The notes: generated from the sequence alone by a model not told the origin. Counted from the first letter of the stretch, positions 1 through 8,277 are shown. The stretch is DNA of 41,910 nucleotides from Roseburia_C amylophila (GCF_025567465.1 NZ_JAOQKI010000024.1:1-41910); one strand, 5' to 3'. Numbers and translations: made by a program.

Positions 1-420
1 GGGGAAACCGATGAATACGAAACCGATATTACGGATAAGAAAGAATTACAGATTCGTGATGCAATGGGCGATATTCTCCAACAGTTACCTCTCGACCTTA
101 GTAAAAAGGAAGATGCTTTTTCAAAAGATTTACTGCTGTTAATGTTAAAGCAATATAACCTGTTTCTGGAATCATTCCAGTTTGCCTGCAAGAATTACAA
201 GGGCAGCACGAATGAAGCGGATATTGCAAAAGTAATGGGGTTTGAATCGAATGATGAATATAACGAGATTATGTTTCTCCGGGAAATCACCCATACCGTC
301 AATGCCTTTAATGACATGGCAGATATCGTAAGACTCTATTCCAAGAAACCGGAAGCAGCAGAACAAAGGCTTGAAAATCTTTTATCAGAAGTTTTGTATG
401 AGGATTCCGATTCGGTATAG
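1..420 (+). CDS. 3' part of an unknown gene of an integrated element (5' end outside window)
   Basis: The reading frame is open from the first base of the window and ends at a TAG at 418-420, so at least 139 residues are encoded and the true start lies to the left. An internal ATG at 64 has no convincing ribosome binding site. The visible part is acidic and helical, with no transmembrane segment, and I recognise no family. It is followed after 160 bases by a tyrosine recombinase on the same strand, so it probably belongs to the same integrated element. In many integrative elements the gene before int encodes an excisionase or regulator. This protein is longer than a typical excisionase and shows no obvious HTH, so no function is assigned. 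Confidence 0.6.
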   Translation, partial: GETDEYETDITDKKELQIRDAMGDILQQLPLDLSKKEDAFSKDLLLLMLKQYNLFLESFQFACKNYKGSTNEADIAKVMGFESNDEYNEIMFLREITHTVNAFNDMADIVRLYSKKPEAAEQRLENLLSEVLYEDSDSV

Positions 421-495
421 AACGACAACCGGAGTTATGATACAATGAGCACGAGCGAGTCAGGCTGTTTACAGTTTTGACGAGCGGCGAATTGG

Positions 496-515
496 CTTAT
501 GGACTTGTCCATAAG
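496..515. repeat. Perfect 8-bp inverted repeat upstream of the integrase
   Basis: CTTATGGA and TCCATAAG are separated by the 4-base loop CTTG, 65 bases before the integrase start. There is no T-run, so it is not a classical terminator. It could be an operator or a binding site for a recombination directionality factor; both are inference. Confidence 0.45.
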
Positions 516-580
516 ATGCCTACACGCAAGAAGCATTTCATCAGTTCCGATTGTCTGATATCGAAAGGAGACACACGATT

Positions 581-1876
581 ATGGCAAAAGGATCTGTAAG
601 AAAAAAAGGAAAGAAATGGTACTACCGCTTCTATGTAGAAGATTCAAGCGGCAATCTGGTTCAGAAAGAATACGCTGGAACAGAAAGTAAAAGTGAAACG
701 GAAAAACTGCTCCGTCAGGCAATGGACGATTACGAAAGCAAGAAATTCATTGCAAAGTCGGAAAATATTACAGTTGGAGAATTACTTGATATATGGGCAG
801 AGGAAGAATTAAAGACCGGTACTCTCAGTAATGGGACAGTCCAGAATTACCTCGGTGCAATTACCAACATCAAGAAGCATCCAATTTCAGAGAGAAAGTT
901 GAAAAATGTAACATCTGAGCATTTACAAGCCTTCTTCGATCTGCTTTCCTTTGGTGGCACTTATCCAGATGGTTCAGAAAGAAAAGGTTATAGCAAAGAT
1001 TACATTCGTTCTTTCTCGGCAGTATTACAGCAGTCATTCCGGTTTGCAGTATCACCAAAGCAATATATCACTTTCAATCCGATGCAGTATATTAAGCTGA
1101 AATACCAGACGGATGAGGTTGACCTGTTTTCTGATGATGACATGGATGGCGATATACAGCCAATTCCACGAGAGGATTATGAAAGACTGATTGAATTTCT
1201 ACAGGATTACAATCCACCGGCAATACTTCCAATCCAGATAGCTTATTATGCAGGACTTCGTATCGGTGAAGCCTGTGGTCTGGCATGGCAGGATGTAAAT
1301 CTTGAAGAACAGTGCCTTACAATCAGACGCAGTATCCGCTATGATGGTTCAAGGCACAAGAATATCATCGGACCAACCAAACGAAAAAAGGTAAGGATTG
1401 TTGATTTTGGAGATACACTGGCAGAGATTCTTCGTAATGCCCAAAAGGAACAGCTTAAAAACCGAATGCAGTACGGAGAACTTTACCACAAAAACTACTA
1501 CAGAGAAGTAAAAGACAAAAACAGAGTTTACTATGAGTTCTATCATTTGGACGGAACAGAGAATGTTCCAGAAGATTATAAGGAAATATCCTTTGTCTGC
1601 TTAAGACCGAATGGAAGTTTGGAACTGCCAAGCACGTTAGGAATTGTTTGCAGGAAGATTGCTCAGAAACTGGATGGATTTGAAGGATTTCATTTTCACC
1701 AGTTGCGACACACCTACACAAGCAACCTTCTGGCAAATGGAGCAGCTCCGAAAGATGTACAGGAACTGTTAGGACACTCAGATGTCAGTACCACAATGAA
1801 TGTCTACGCCCATTCCACAAGAAAAGCCAAGCGGGAATCCGCAAAGTTACTTGATAAAGTGGCAGGCAACGACTAA
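581..1876 (+). CDS. Tyrosine recombinase / phage-type integrase
   Basis: Site-specific recombinase that would integrate and excise the element of which this is the right end. The start chosen is the ATG at 581, because AAAGGAG lies at 564-570; a longer frame from a TTG at 551 has no such signal. The 431-residue protein has a basic N-terminal arm-binding region (MAKGSVRKKGKKWYYRF), a helical core-binding domain, and a C-terminal catalytic domain. The catalytic set is complete: Arg227 in AGLRIGEA, His373 and Arg376 in HQLR, His399 in LGHS and Tyr409 in VYAHS. The length suits Tn916-like and ICE integrases of Firmicutes. It is one of the few plus-strand genes left of oriC. Integrase families often sit next to their att site, and repeats directly downstream fit this. 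Activity looks possible because no catalytic residue is missing. Confidence 0.93.
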   Translation: MAKGSVRKKGKKWYYRFYVEDSSGNLVQKEYAGTESKSETEKLLRQAMDDYESKKFIAKSENITVGELLDIWAEEELKTGTLSNGTVQNYLGAITNIKKHPISERKLKNVTSEHLQAFFDLLSFGGTYPDGSERKGYSKDYIRSFSAVLQQSFRFAVSPKQYITFNPMQYIKLKYQTDEVDLFSDDDMDGDIQPIPREDYERLIEFLQDYNPPAILPIQIAYYAGLRIGEACGLAWQDVNLEEQCLTIRRSIRYDGSRHKNIIGPTKRKKVRIVDFGDTLAEILRNAQKEQLKNRMQYGELYHKNYYREVKDKNRVYYEFYHLDGTENVPEDYKEISFVCLRPNGSLELPSTLGIVCRKIAQKLDGFEGFHFHQLRHTYTSNLLANGAAPKDVQELLGHSDVSTTMNVYAHSTRKAKRESAKLLDKVAGND

Positions 1877-1880
1877 ATAA

Positions 1881-1988
1881 AACTTTCCCTTATTTCCCTT
1901 ACGATTATCTCATAAGGGCAAAAATAAGGGAAAATACATATCATTTCACTAATGAATGGGCTGAAAAGCTTGTAAAATAGGGAAAGTT
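1881..1988. repeat. Cluster of TTTCCCTT / AAGGGAAA repeats after the integrase (terminator or att region)
   Basis: TTTCCCTTATTT (1884-1895) is the exact reverse complement of AAATAAGGGAAA (1922-1933). Inside it CCCTTA (1896-1901) faces TAAGGG. An outer pair, AACTTTCCC (1881-1889) and GGGAAAGTT (1980-1988), encloses the set. The block starts five bases after the integrase stop codon. It can fold as a terminator, but repeated short motifs next to int also resemble integrase arm-binding sites at an attachment site. Repeat structure is seen directly; the role is inferred. Confidence 0.5.
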
Positions 1989-2017
1989 AGAAAGATATTT
2001 CGGCAAACTTGAAGTTG

Positions 2018-2179
2018 TCAGTCCTTCTTGTTCTTTTCAATAGCATTAATAGTGCAAGCAAAACCTGTAATCATTGAAAGTAGTATTGCTCCACCCATTG
2101 CTTCGTTCATTCCAGCACCAAAGAAAAAACCGACCAACGCTGCAATTACCATAAGAATGATTGAAATGATTACTCTCAT
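2018..2179 (-). CDS. Small hydrophobic membrane peptide (53 aa)
   Basis: ATG at 2179-2177 is preceded by GGAGG with an 8-base spacer, which is a strong ribosome binding site, and the frame closes with TGA at 2018-2020. The product starts MRVIISIILMVIAALVGFFF and ends in the basic tail EKNKKD. Two hydrophobic stretches are visible, residues about 3-20 and 30-45, linked by a short GAGMNEAMGG segment, so a two-pass or hairpin membrane peptide is likely. It lies 33 bases downstream of the lipoprotein gene on the same strand and may be cotranscribed with it. I recognise no family; a toxin-like or accessory membrane peptide are both possible. Confidence 0.6.
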   Translation of the reverse strand: MRVIISIILMVIAALVGFFFGAGMNEAMGGAILLSMITGFACTINAIEKNKKD

Positions 2180-2212
2180 AATATATACCTCCATAAATAA
2201 GAATTTGACTAA

Positions 2213-2881
2213 TTATTGTGTTTTAATGATTCTATAAACTACCCCCAATTGAGCAGGGTATGTTTCTTGAATCATTCCATTAAACCATATTGTAACGATA
2301 TCTCCCACCTGAACATTTTCCGCTAAATTTTCTGCCGATACATAATACTCTCCATCATTCATCTGACAAAAGCCTTCAGCTGTACTCACATGCGTTACAA
2401 GAAGTTCTCCATCATCGGTAATTTCTTTTACTTTTGCATTAAAATTGATAACCTCTATTGGAATAGACGTATCATCTTTTTCAATATCTCTAAATATGAT
2501 TCGTTCGTCATCAATGACTACTATGAGCTGACCTTCAGAACTCCTTTGATAATGATATCCGCTTCCGAAATTTGATTGATTATTTTCAGATGGTAACTCT
2601 GTCCCTGCCACTGTTGACACAATTTCTCCATCCATTGTTCCACAACCAGGCATTGACGCTACATATCCTGTGTCTTTATATATAACACCATCAACCATAA
2701 CACATGGAGGATATGAGCCAGTATCTGCTATTTGCTCATTTTGTACTACATCATCATTTTCTTTATTCTCTGTTTCTACGGACACATTTCCAGACACAGG
2801 TTCTTTATTTTCTTGATTCGTTCCACATCCAGCCATTCCCAGCACCATACATAATACAAGCAGATAGATTACTTTTTTCAT
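2213..2881 (-). CDS. Predicted lipoprotein, DUF3221-like C-terminal region
   Basis: The 222-residue product begins MKKVIYLLVLCMVLGMAGCG: a basic start, a hydrophobic core and the lipobox GMAGC, so Cys19 should be lipidated and the protein anchored outside the membrane. An Asn/Glu-rich linker follows. The C-terminal part (VKEITDDGELLVTH, VQVGDIVTIWFNG, TYPAQ) resembles small OB-like domains of Firmicutes lipoproteins such as DUF3221; that assignment is tentative. GGAGG lies at a proper distance before the start codon (2881). The gene sits among accessory genes and directly abuts the beta-lactamase-like remnant, so it is probably element cargo. No enzymatic motif is visible. Confidence 0.75.
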   Translation of the reverse strand: MKKVIYLLVLCMVLGMAGCGTNQENKEPVSGNVSVETENKENDDVVQNEQIADTGSYPPCVMVDGVIYKDTGYVASMPGCGTMDGEIVSTVAGTELPSENNQSNFGSGYHYQRSSEGQLIVVIDDERIIFRDIEKDDTSIPIEVINFNAKVKEITDDGELLVTHVSTAEGFCQMNDGEYYVSAENLAENVQVGDIVTIWFNGMIQETYPAQLGVVYRIIKTQ

Positions 2882-2910
2882 AATACATGCCTCCTTAACT
2901 TATATTTTTT

Positions 2911-3332
2911 AACTCTATAAACTGGTATTTTGAATCAATCGACAAGCAGCTCGGATCTTCCACTATAAATTCATACCTTCAGCAAATAGGATATGGCAAT
3001 AAAAATATATCCGGAGATTTCTCTTCCTACTGGATGCAGTCATCCTTAAAGATTTCACCAGTAGAACAAGTTGAACTTTTGAAAAATTTATATCGAAACA
3101 ACTTCAACTTTACTCCTGCTAATATTCATGCCGTCAAAAATTCCATCCATCTTACCGCCTCTGAAAATGGAGAATTTATGGAAAAACCGGAACCGGACGA
3201 GTGAACGGGCAGGATATAAATGGCTGGTTTATAGGTTTTATAGAAAGCCAAAATAATACATACTTTTTCTCCACAAATATTCAAAGCGAACAACGTGCAA
3301 CTGGTAGTAAAGCATCAGATGGTGCTTTATCT
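2911..3332 (+). pseudogene. Remnant of a BlaR1 sensor / class D beta-lactamase-like domain
   Basis: In frame from 2911 the sequence reads NSINWYFESIDKQLGSS, then YWMQSSLKISPVEQVELL, typical of the penicillin-binding domain of BlaR1 and of class D beta-lactamases. At about 3175-3180 the frame breaks: continuing it gives a stop at 3202-3204. Shifting frame as if one T were missing gives GKTGTGRVNG and GWFIGFIE, the conserved KTG box and following strand. The similarity runs to about GSKAS near 3317 and then merges with the end of the convergent ABC gene. The 5' part, including the Ser-x-x-Lys nucleophile motif and any membrane or protease domains, is absent. It is therefore 5'-truncated and frameshifted, and unlikely to work as sensor or enzyme. 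Identification rests on motif recognition. Confidence 0.8.
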
Positions 3333-4206
3333 ACTCGTATTGATTCGTCACATAAATATAAGCATCTTCCAACGTTGCAGGAATTGACATACACTCCAAT
3401 TCTGGCTGTATTTCAGAAATCACTCTTAACTGCAATCCCCCCTCAACATACTGTTTAGATGTAATACGATACTTCTGTTCCACTTCTCTTGCTTTTCTCT
3501 CATCAGGTACTTTGCAAATCCAGATTTTCCCCTGTGCTTCTTCTGTCAAATTCTTCATAGAACCCGCATACAGAAATCGACCTTTATGCATAATTGCAAG
3601 CTGATTGCAGGTGGCAGCTAAGTCTTCTACCACATGAGTTGAAAACAAAACCGTTCTGTTTTCAGAAAAATCTACTAACAAATTGCGGATGCGAATACGT
3701 TCCTCTGGATCTAAACCGGTAGTTGGCTCATCCACAATTAAAAATTCCGGTTCATTTAAAAGCGCCTGCACCAATCCTACCCGTCGCTTCATACCGCCTG
3801 ATAACTGCTTCATTTTCTTCTTACGATGTTCTATAAGACTGGTCTTTTTCAAATAATAATCTATCCGCTTTCTACATTCTGCTTTCGGAACACCTGCCAG
3901 ATCTCCCATATACTCCAAACACTCCTGAACCGTCAAATTAGGATACAGTTCAATTTCCTGTGGTAAATACCCTATCTTTCTTTGGATTTTTTCATAGTTT
4001 CCTTCGCTATACAAAATTCCGTCTAATGTAACCATTCCGTTTGTAGGTTTAAGCACAGTGGTCAAAACTCTCATCAAAGTTGTCTTTCCCGCTCCATTTT
4101 CTCCCAATAGTCCAAATATCCCATTTGGTATATCTAAATCTGCATGGTCGATTGCTGTGACACTATTCTTAAATCTTACCGTTAAATCCTCAATATGAAT
4201 ACTCAT
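3331..4206 (-). CDS. ABC transporter ATP-binding protein (ABC-2 exporter)
   Basis: Cytoplasmic ATPase subunit of an ABC exporter. The 291 residues contain Walker A GENGAGKTT (35-43), Q-loop LPQE (81-84), signature LSGGM (135-139), Walker B FLIVDE (155-160) and the switch His in STHVVE. The rest of the C-terminal region is a short accessory domain as in antibiotic- and peptide-efflux ATPases. Its ATG is 5 bases downstream of the preceding permease stop, so the three ABC genes form one transcription unit. A two-component system lies just upstream on the same strand, an arrangement common in peptide-antibiotic sensing and resistance loci. The substrate cannot be read from the sequence. Confidence 0.93.
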   Translation of the reverse strand: MSIHIEDLTVRFKNSVTAIDHADLDIPNGIFGLLGENGAGKTTLMRVLTTVLKPTNGMVTLDGILYSEGNYEKIQRKIGYLPQEIELYPNLTVQECLEYMGDLAGVPKAECRKRIDYYLKKTSLIEHRKKKMKQLSGGMKRRVGLVQALLNEPEFLIVDEPTTGLDPEERIRIRNLLVDFSENRTVLFSTHVVEDLAATCNQLAIMHKGRFLYAGSMKNLTEEAQGKIWICKVPDERKAREVEQKYRITSKQYVEGGLQLRVISEIQPELECMSIPATLEDAYIYVTNQYE

Positions 4207-4210
4207 AAAT

Positions 4211-4870
4211 TTACCCTCTCTTTCTTACGATCTTCGGCAATGCCAGTAACAAAATCAGTCCGATACAAATACACAAGCCTTTCCCATACAGCCATGTAAT
4301 ATCGGCAGTATTTTCTATATCTCTAAAAGAATAAGAAAACAGATTCCATGCTCCAAAAAGTTTATCTCCACCTGTGGAATTTGTTGCTACCCATATCAAA
4401 AGACTGCTTCCAATTCCCATCCACATATTGCGAAAAAGCATAGACAATGTATTAGCCAATATTCCCCAAAAGAAAATAGTTACTACAATCGCCCCAAAAC
4501 AGGTAATAAACTGAAGTATTTCACTTTCTGTTACTGGATGTGTAATTGGTTTCTGAAACGCAAAAAACAATCCATATCCAAGAACAGCGAGCAGCAGCAA
4601 AAAAGTTCCCTGTATCATCAGTCTCTGTATAATAGAATAGATTCTCTTTTTTATCTGATACAGTCTCTGAACTTCGGAACGGTTGCTTGTAATTTCCTGC
4701 ACATAAGTATCTGCACAAAAAACAGCAGTCAATATCGCAAAAGGCGGCTCTATGGATAGTCCTATTTCATACGTGAAAACAACTGCACGAATCACACTTA
4801 AAATTACAACAAAGGATACTGCATAAGCAATTTTATAAAATGGCAGAACAATCTTCATTTCCTTCTTCAT
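4211..4870 (-). CDS. ABC-2 type permease subunit, short
   Basis: Integral membrane protein of 219 residues with about six hydrophobic segments: around residues 10-30, 38-52, 85-108, 123-150, 152-168 and a C-terminal one near 195-212. It would form part of the channel powered by the neighbouring ATPase. Its start codon follows immediately on the stop codon of the larger permease, so translation is probably coupled. The sequence has no recognisable substrate-specific motif. Family assignment comes from topology and gene context rather than a strong motif. Confidence 0.8.
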   Translation of the reverse strand: MKKEMKIVLPFYKIAYAVSFVVILSVIRAVVFTYEIGLSIEPPFAILTAVFCADTYVQEITSNRSEVQRLYQIKKRIYSIIQRLMIQGTFLLLLAVLGYGLFFAFQKPITHPVTESEILQFITCFGAIVVTIFFWGILANTLSMLFRNMWMGIGSSLLIWVATNSTGGDKLFGAWNLFSYSFRDIENTADITWLYGKGLCICIGLILLLALPKIVRKRG

Positions 4871-5935
4871 TTATATTCGCCTCCGCTTCCAAATCTGTAT
4901 CGAAATCAGTATAATTACTACCGATACAATAATAAGAAAACTTTGATTTAAGAGCGCCATCGGGGGCGGTGTCGTATCAAAAAGCTGCCCCGGAAATCGT
5001 ACCATGATTGCCAAAGGTTTGCCCCAATATCCGTAAACTCCCTCTGCATTAGTTCCGCCCAAATTGGAATACACCATATAAAGAATCAAAAGTGGTACAC
5101 CCGGAAGTGGATTTTTAAATATGAGTGAAATCAATGTATATATACTCACAATCATCAGCATATTAGGCAATATATAAAGTACCGTAGAAGCCACAAAATC
5201 CCATAGTCGCACTTCAAATCCACTATCCTTTGTATAGATGCGGCACAATACCCAAAACAGTATATTCAAAATAGTTAGCACAAGCAAACAAATTGTAAAT
5301 CCTGCACTCACTTTTCCCATTACATACTTCCCGGCAGTCACAGGCTTTGTATGCAACAATTCATAAGTATGCTTTTTTGTATCTTGTAAAAATAAAACCG
5401 CCAACATAATAATTGCAAAAAACACCATATACAGACCCGCAAAATCAGCAAATTTTCTTGCGTAATAAAAAGAAAATGTCTTATCTTCCAATTTTTTATC
5501 TAGATATGCGTTGATTTCTTCTGCCGTTCCCTTATAATACGTACTGTCCTCGTATAAATACCTTGCCCCGTACCAGTCATATTCCTGCTCCAAATACGCA
5601 TAGGCCTCTTTTAAATTCATGCTTTCCAGCTTTTCAATGACATTCTGTGCTTCTGAATCCGTCAATCCAAACACATCCGTTAATTTTATTTTTACCTTTT
5701 CATGCCATACCTCTCTGTGCTTTTCAGGCGTGGCTGGAATATAGCCCTCATACACTTCTCCTTCAACCGAAGTGTTGGACTGATCATTGATGATTTCCTC
5801 CCCCGTTGTAAGATAATGTGTGGTTAAATATGGACTTGTCGCATTAAACACACCATAAATCACAAGCAGAACACCTACCCAAAATAACGGTCGCTTTAGA
5901 TAATTCCTAATCTCTCTTTTAAAAATAGCAATCAT
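4871..5935 (-). CDS. ABC-2 type permease subunit with large extracytoplasmic loop
   Basis: The 354-residue protein starts MIAIFKREIRNYLKRPLFW, the usual opening of ABC-2 permeases. A first transmembrane helix (about 15-35) is followed by a large hydrophilic, acidic loop of roughly 130 residues. Five more hydrophobic segments follow. This architecture is known from bacteriocin/lantibiotic and antibiotic exporters in which the loop is outside. GGAGG with an 8-base spacer precedes the ATG. It heads the three-gene exporter unit and lies downstream of the histidine kinase gene, separated by a terminator, so it likely has its own promoter. Confidence 0.85.
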   Translation of the reverse strand: MIAIFKREIRNYLKRPLFWVGVLLVIYGVFNATSPYLTTHYLTTGEEIINDQSNTSVEGEVYEGYIPATPEKHREVWHEKVKIKLTDVFGLTDSEAQNVIEKLESMNLKEAYAYLEQEYDWYGARYLYEDSTYYKGTAEEINAYLDKKLEDKTFSFYYARKFADFAGLYMVFFAIIMLAVLFLQDTKKHTYELLHTKPVTAGKYVMGKVSAGFTICLLVLTILNILFWVLCRIYTKDSGFEVRLWDFVASTVLYILPNMLMIVSIYTLISLIFKNPLPGVPLLILYMVYSNLGGTNAEGVYGYWGKPLAIMVRFPGQLFDTTPPPMALLNQSFLIIVSVVIILISIQIWKRRRI

Positions 5936-5981
5936 ACGTATTCCTCCTTTCCTTCGTTATAGACATCATAAAATATAAATC

Positions 5982-5998
5982 ACAACAAAAAGACAACA
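5982..5998 (-). promoter_or_regulatory. Possible response-regulator direct repeat before the exporter operon
   Basis: On the minus strand TGTTGT occurs twice exactly 11 bases apart, about 50-60 bases upstream of the first permease start. OmpR-type regulators bind direct repeats with about one helical turn of spacing, and such a regulator is encoded next door. The site is short and AT-rich, so the assignment is tentative. Confidence 0.3.
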
Positions 5999-6002
5999 GC
6001 AT

Positions 6003-6032
6003 AAAAAAATCGGACCGCTCATGCAATCCGAT
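6003..6032 (-). terminator. Rho-independent terminator overlapping the end of the kinase gene
   Basis: On the minus strand ATCGGA and TCCGAT form a stem followed directly by seven T residues. The kinase stop codon (6019-6021) lies in the loop, so the terminator overlaps the coding end. It separates the two-component genes from the exporter genes. Confidence 0.75.
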
Positions 6033-7200
6033 GAAATACTGCTGTTATTACAGCTCCACTCTGTTTTTCATTTTCTATCAGTAACTGACCACCATGCTTT
6101 TCACAATACAATCTGCTGATATACATGCCCATTCCTGAATGTTTCAAACTGTCTTTCACATTTTGCTGATAAAAAAGCTCTGTTGCCTTTTGCTTATCTA
6201 TTGTAAATCCCACTCCATCATCCTTTATTCTGATCTGTAATTCAGAACAGGTAAGAAACACTTCCATTTCCACTTTTGTCTTGGCGTAACGAAAGGCATT
6301 TGACAAAAGGTTTTCTATAACCTCTAAAATCACTTCCTTATCTCCTGAAAATTTTTCTTCTGTTTCCGAACATTCTAATTCATATAGCTTTCCAAATTTT
6401 TTCCTAAACACGTTCATCTCTGCCCGTACGTCTATTTCTACCTGTTTACTGGTAATTTCTTCTGCTACTAACTCCCTTCTATCTAAACTGCTCATCTTTC
6501 GCATAGTTTCCACAAAGATATCCATACGTTCAATCTGTTTTTTGCTTTCATTTACCATTTCTAAGGCTTGCTCCATATTTATCTCTTTCTTCGGAAGATA
6601 TTCTGAAAGCATTTCCTGATACCCCTCCAGCACAGAGAGCGGAGAACGTATATCATGTGCAATGGCAGCCCGCAAAGCCTTTTCTTCCTCAAGCATTTTC
6701 CATAACTGTTGATTATTCTCTGCCAGCTGTCCTCTCATTCGTTCAAACTCTTTGCACAATCCGCCCATCTCATCTTCATTTTCATAAGTGATATGGAAAT
6801 CTAAATTATTTCGACCAACTTGTCGGGAAGCCAGTTCTAATTCTTCGATAGGGCATTTCAGTTTATGCTTATAAAAAAGAAATACCGCTATAATACTCCC
6901 TGCAACAGATACGATAAGCACTGTAAATGTCTGAAGAAAATCACATATTTCCGATACATGATAATCAAATTCTTTCATTTCATAAGAATGTGGTCTCGGA
7001 ACATCTGGCAAATACCTTCTACCATCCCCTTCAGCCATTTCAAAATATTCTTCTTGGTCTACATAATTCCACCAAATGTTGTTTTGTACTGTGCTTGCTA
7101 TTCGCATAATTAGTGCTGAAAGATAAAAACTAATTATTAAACTAATTATCATATACAAAACAATGGTTTTCCTTAACGAAAGATTTTTTATTTTGCCCAT
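6019..7200 (-). CDS. Sensor histidine kinase, HAMP-containing
   Basis: Membrane-bound sensor kinase of 393 residues. Two transmembrane helices (about 13-33 and 91-110) enclose a short extracellular loop of about 57 residues, followed by a HAMP linker, a HisKA domain with phospho-acceptor His182 in AIAHDIRSPL, and a HATPase domain with N box (ENLLSNAFRYA), G1 (DDGVGF) and G2 (HSGMGMYI). The ATG at 7200 overlaps the end of the response regulator gene by 13 bases, so the pair is translationally coupled. A short sensing loop plus a following ABC exporter is the typical context for sensing membrane-active peptides or drugs; that role is inferred. Confidence 0.93.
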   Translation of the reverse strand: MGKIKNLSLRKTIVLYMIISLIISFYLSALIMRIASTVQNNIWWNYVDQEEYFEMAEGDGRRYLPDVPRPHSYEMKEFDYHVSEICDFLQTFTVLIVSVAGSIIAVFLFYKHKLKCPIEELELASRQVGRNNLDFHITYENEDEMGGLCKEFERMRGQLAENNQQLWKMLEEEKALRAAIAHDIRSPLSVLEGYQEMLSEYLPKKEINMEQALEMVNESKKQIERMDIFVETMRKMSSLDRRELVAEEITSKQVEIDVRAEMNVFRKKFGKLYELECSETEEKFSGDKEVILEVIENLLSNAFRYAKTKVEMEVFLTCSELQIRIKDDGVGFTIDKQKATELFYQQNVKDSLKHSGMGMYISRLYCEKHGGQLLIENEKQSGAVITAVFHRIA

Positions 7201-7862
7201 TTATATCCCCTCCCCCATACCGTTGCAATATATTCGTGTTCCGAATACATTTTCATTTTCTTGCGGATTCTGCGAATCAACTCCGTAACCACCCGGCTGT
7301 CCCCTTCTGCATCATATCCGCCAATCTTCTCATAGATTCGTTCTTTATCAAATACCATTTCAGGGTTCATAGACAAAAATTCTATGATCTCATACTCTAA
7401 TTTCGTAAGCTCTAAAGCATTCCCTTTAATATGTACACATTTACTGGCATAGTCAATCACTAATTCTCCATAAAACCTTTGTTCTTTTTTCCTATGTAAA
7501 CGTTCTTCACGTTTCAAATGGGCAATAATTCTAGCATCTAATTCTTTCAAACTGAATGGTTTTAAAACATAATCATCACCACCAGACAACAATCCCATTA
7601 CTCGATCCTGTTCTTCTACTTTTGCAGTCAAAAAAATAATCGGACAGGAAACCATATCTCTGATTCTTCTGCACACTTCAATTCCGTCCATTCCCGGCAT
7701 ATTTACGTCCAATAAAATAATATCGGGATTTGCACTTATCTTTTCCATTGCTTCTATGCCATTTTCTGCAATCATTACCGTATAATTCTTCAATGTAAAG
7801 TATTGATTCAGCATTTTTAGCAATTCTCTATCATCATCAACCATTAAAATTTTATAGTTCAT
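7188..7862 (-). CDS. OmpR/PhoB-family response regulator
   Basis: DNA-binding partner of the kinase. The start is set at the ATG at 7862-7860 (MNYKILMVDDD) with GAGGTG upstream; an upstream extension in frame encodes a non-homologous 29-residue tail. The 224-residue protein has a receiver domain with acidic pocket DDD (9-11), phospho-acceptor Asp52 in LLDVNMPG, Thr in FLTAK and Lys101 in VLKPF. A winged-helix trans_reg_C domain follows, ending GRGYKWAK. It probably controls the neighbouring exporter genes and perhaps itself. No promoter consensus is obvious in its leader. Confidence 0.93.
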   Translation of the reverse strand: MNYKILMVDDDRELLKMLNQYFTLKNYTVMIAENGIEAMEKISANPDIILLDVNMPGMDGIEVCRRIRDMVSCPIIFLTAKVEEQDRVMGLLSGGDDYVLKPFSLKELDARIIAHLKREERLHRKKEQRFYGELVIDYASKCVHIKGNALELTKLEYEIIEFLSMNPEMVFDKERIYEKIGGYDAEGDSRVVTELIRRIRKKMKMYSEHEYIATVWGRGYKWAK

Positions 7863-7993
7863 AAATTTCACCTCTGGCTCTAATGTTATCTTTTCCTTAT
7901 AGTATAGCTTATAAAAAACAACAAATAAACAACAATTCCTAAAAGGCAACAGCCTTTCTAAACTGCCGCCTTTTCTCCTTCATTTTATTTCCA

Positions 7994-8142
7994 TTATTGA
8001 TAAACCATCTCTGTATCCACAATCTCCCTTGCACACGATTATATATTGTTCATTCTCGCTACCCATTCCATCTGATTTTCTGCCTTTAACTGTTCCGTGA
8101 TCCCCTGTGCCTGTTTCATCTGCTCTACAATTCTTTCAAACC
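7994..8142 (-). pseudogene. 3' fragment of tnpV (transposon-associated protein)
   Basis: On the minus strand the sequence reads RFERIVEQMKQAQGITEQLK, then AENQMEWVARMNNI, which I recognise as the C-terminal half of TnpV, a small protein of unknown biochemical role carried by Tn4451-type and related clostridial transposons. An in-frame TAA (8041-8039) interrupts it where the family continues, and after it SCAREIVDTEMVYQ resumes the family sequence up to a TAA at 7994-7996. The 5' half is missing: the sequence switches to an integrase relic on the other strand at about 8140. It is a dead fragment and marks a past transposon insertion or deletion. Confidence 0.75.
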
Positions 8143-8277
8143 TTAAATACTTATAGTCATCTGTATCCAAACAAACAAGCCGAAGTCGCACAACAACTTG
8201 AAAATCTTATCAACGGAACAACAGTCCCAGATAGTAGCCAACTGGCAGATGTAGCCAATAAAAAGAAAAATCTCTGA
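8143..8277 (+). pseudogene. C-terminal fragment of a tyrosine recombinase
   Basis: On the plus strand the frame reads LNTYSHLYPNKQAEVAQQLE and ends at TGA 8275-8277. TYSHLYPNKQAEVA is the characteristic end of tyrosine recombinases; the first Tyr would be the nucleophile. Everything upstream of this last helix is missing, and the sequence joins directly to the tnpV fragment of the opposite strand. It is a relic of an integrase different from the intact one at 581-1876. It could have belonged to the plasmid-like module on its right or to the transposon that left tnpV. Confidence 0.7.

Noticed and set aside
7863..7949. N-terminal extension of the OmpR-type regulator
   Set aside because: The 29 extra residues do not resemble the receiver-domain start, and the ATG at 7862 has a proper ribosome binding site.
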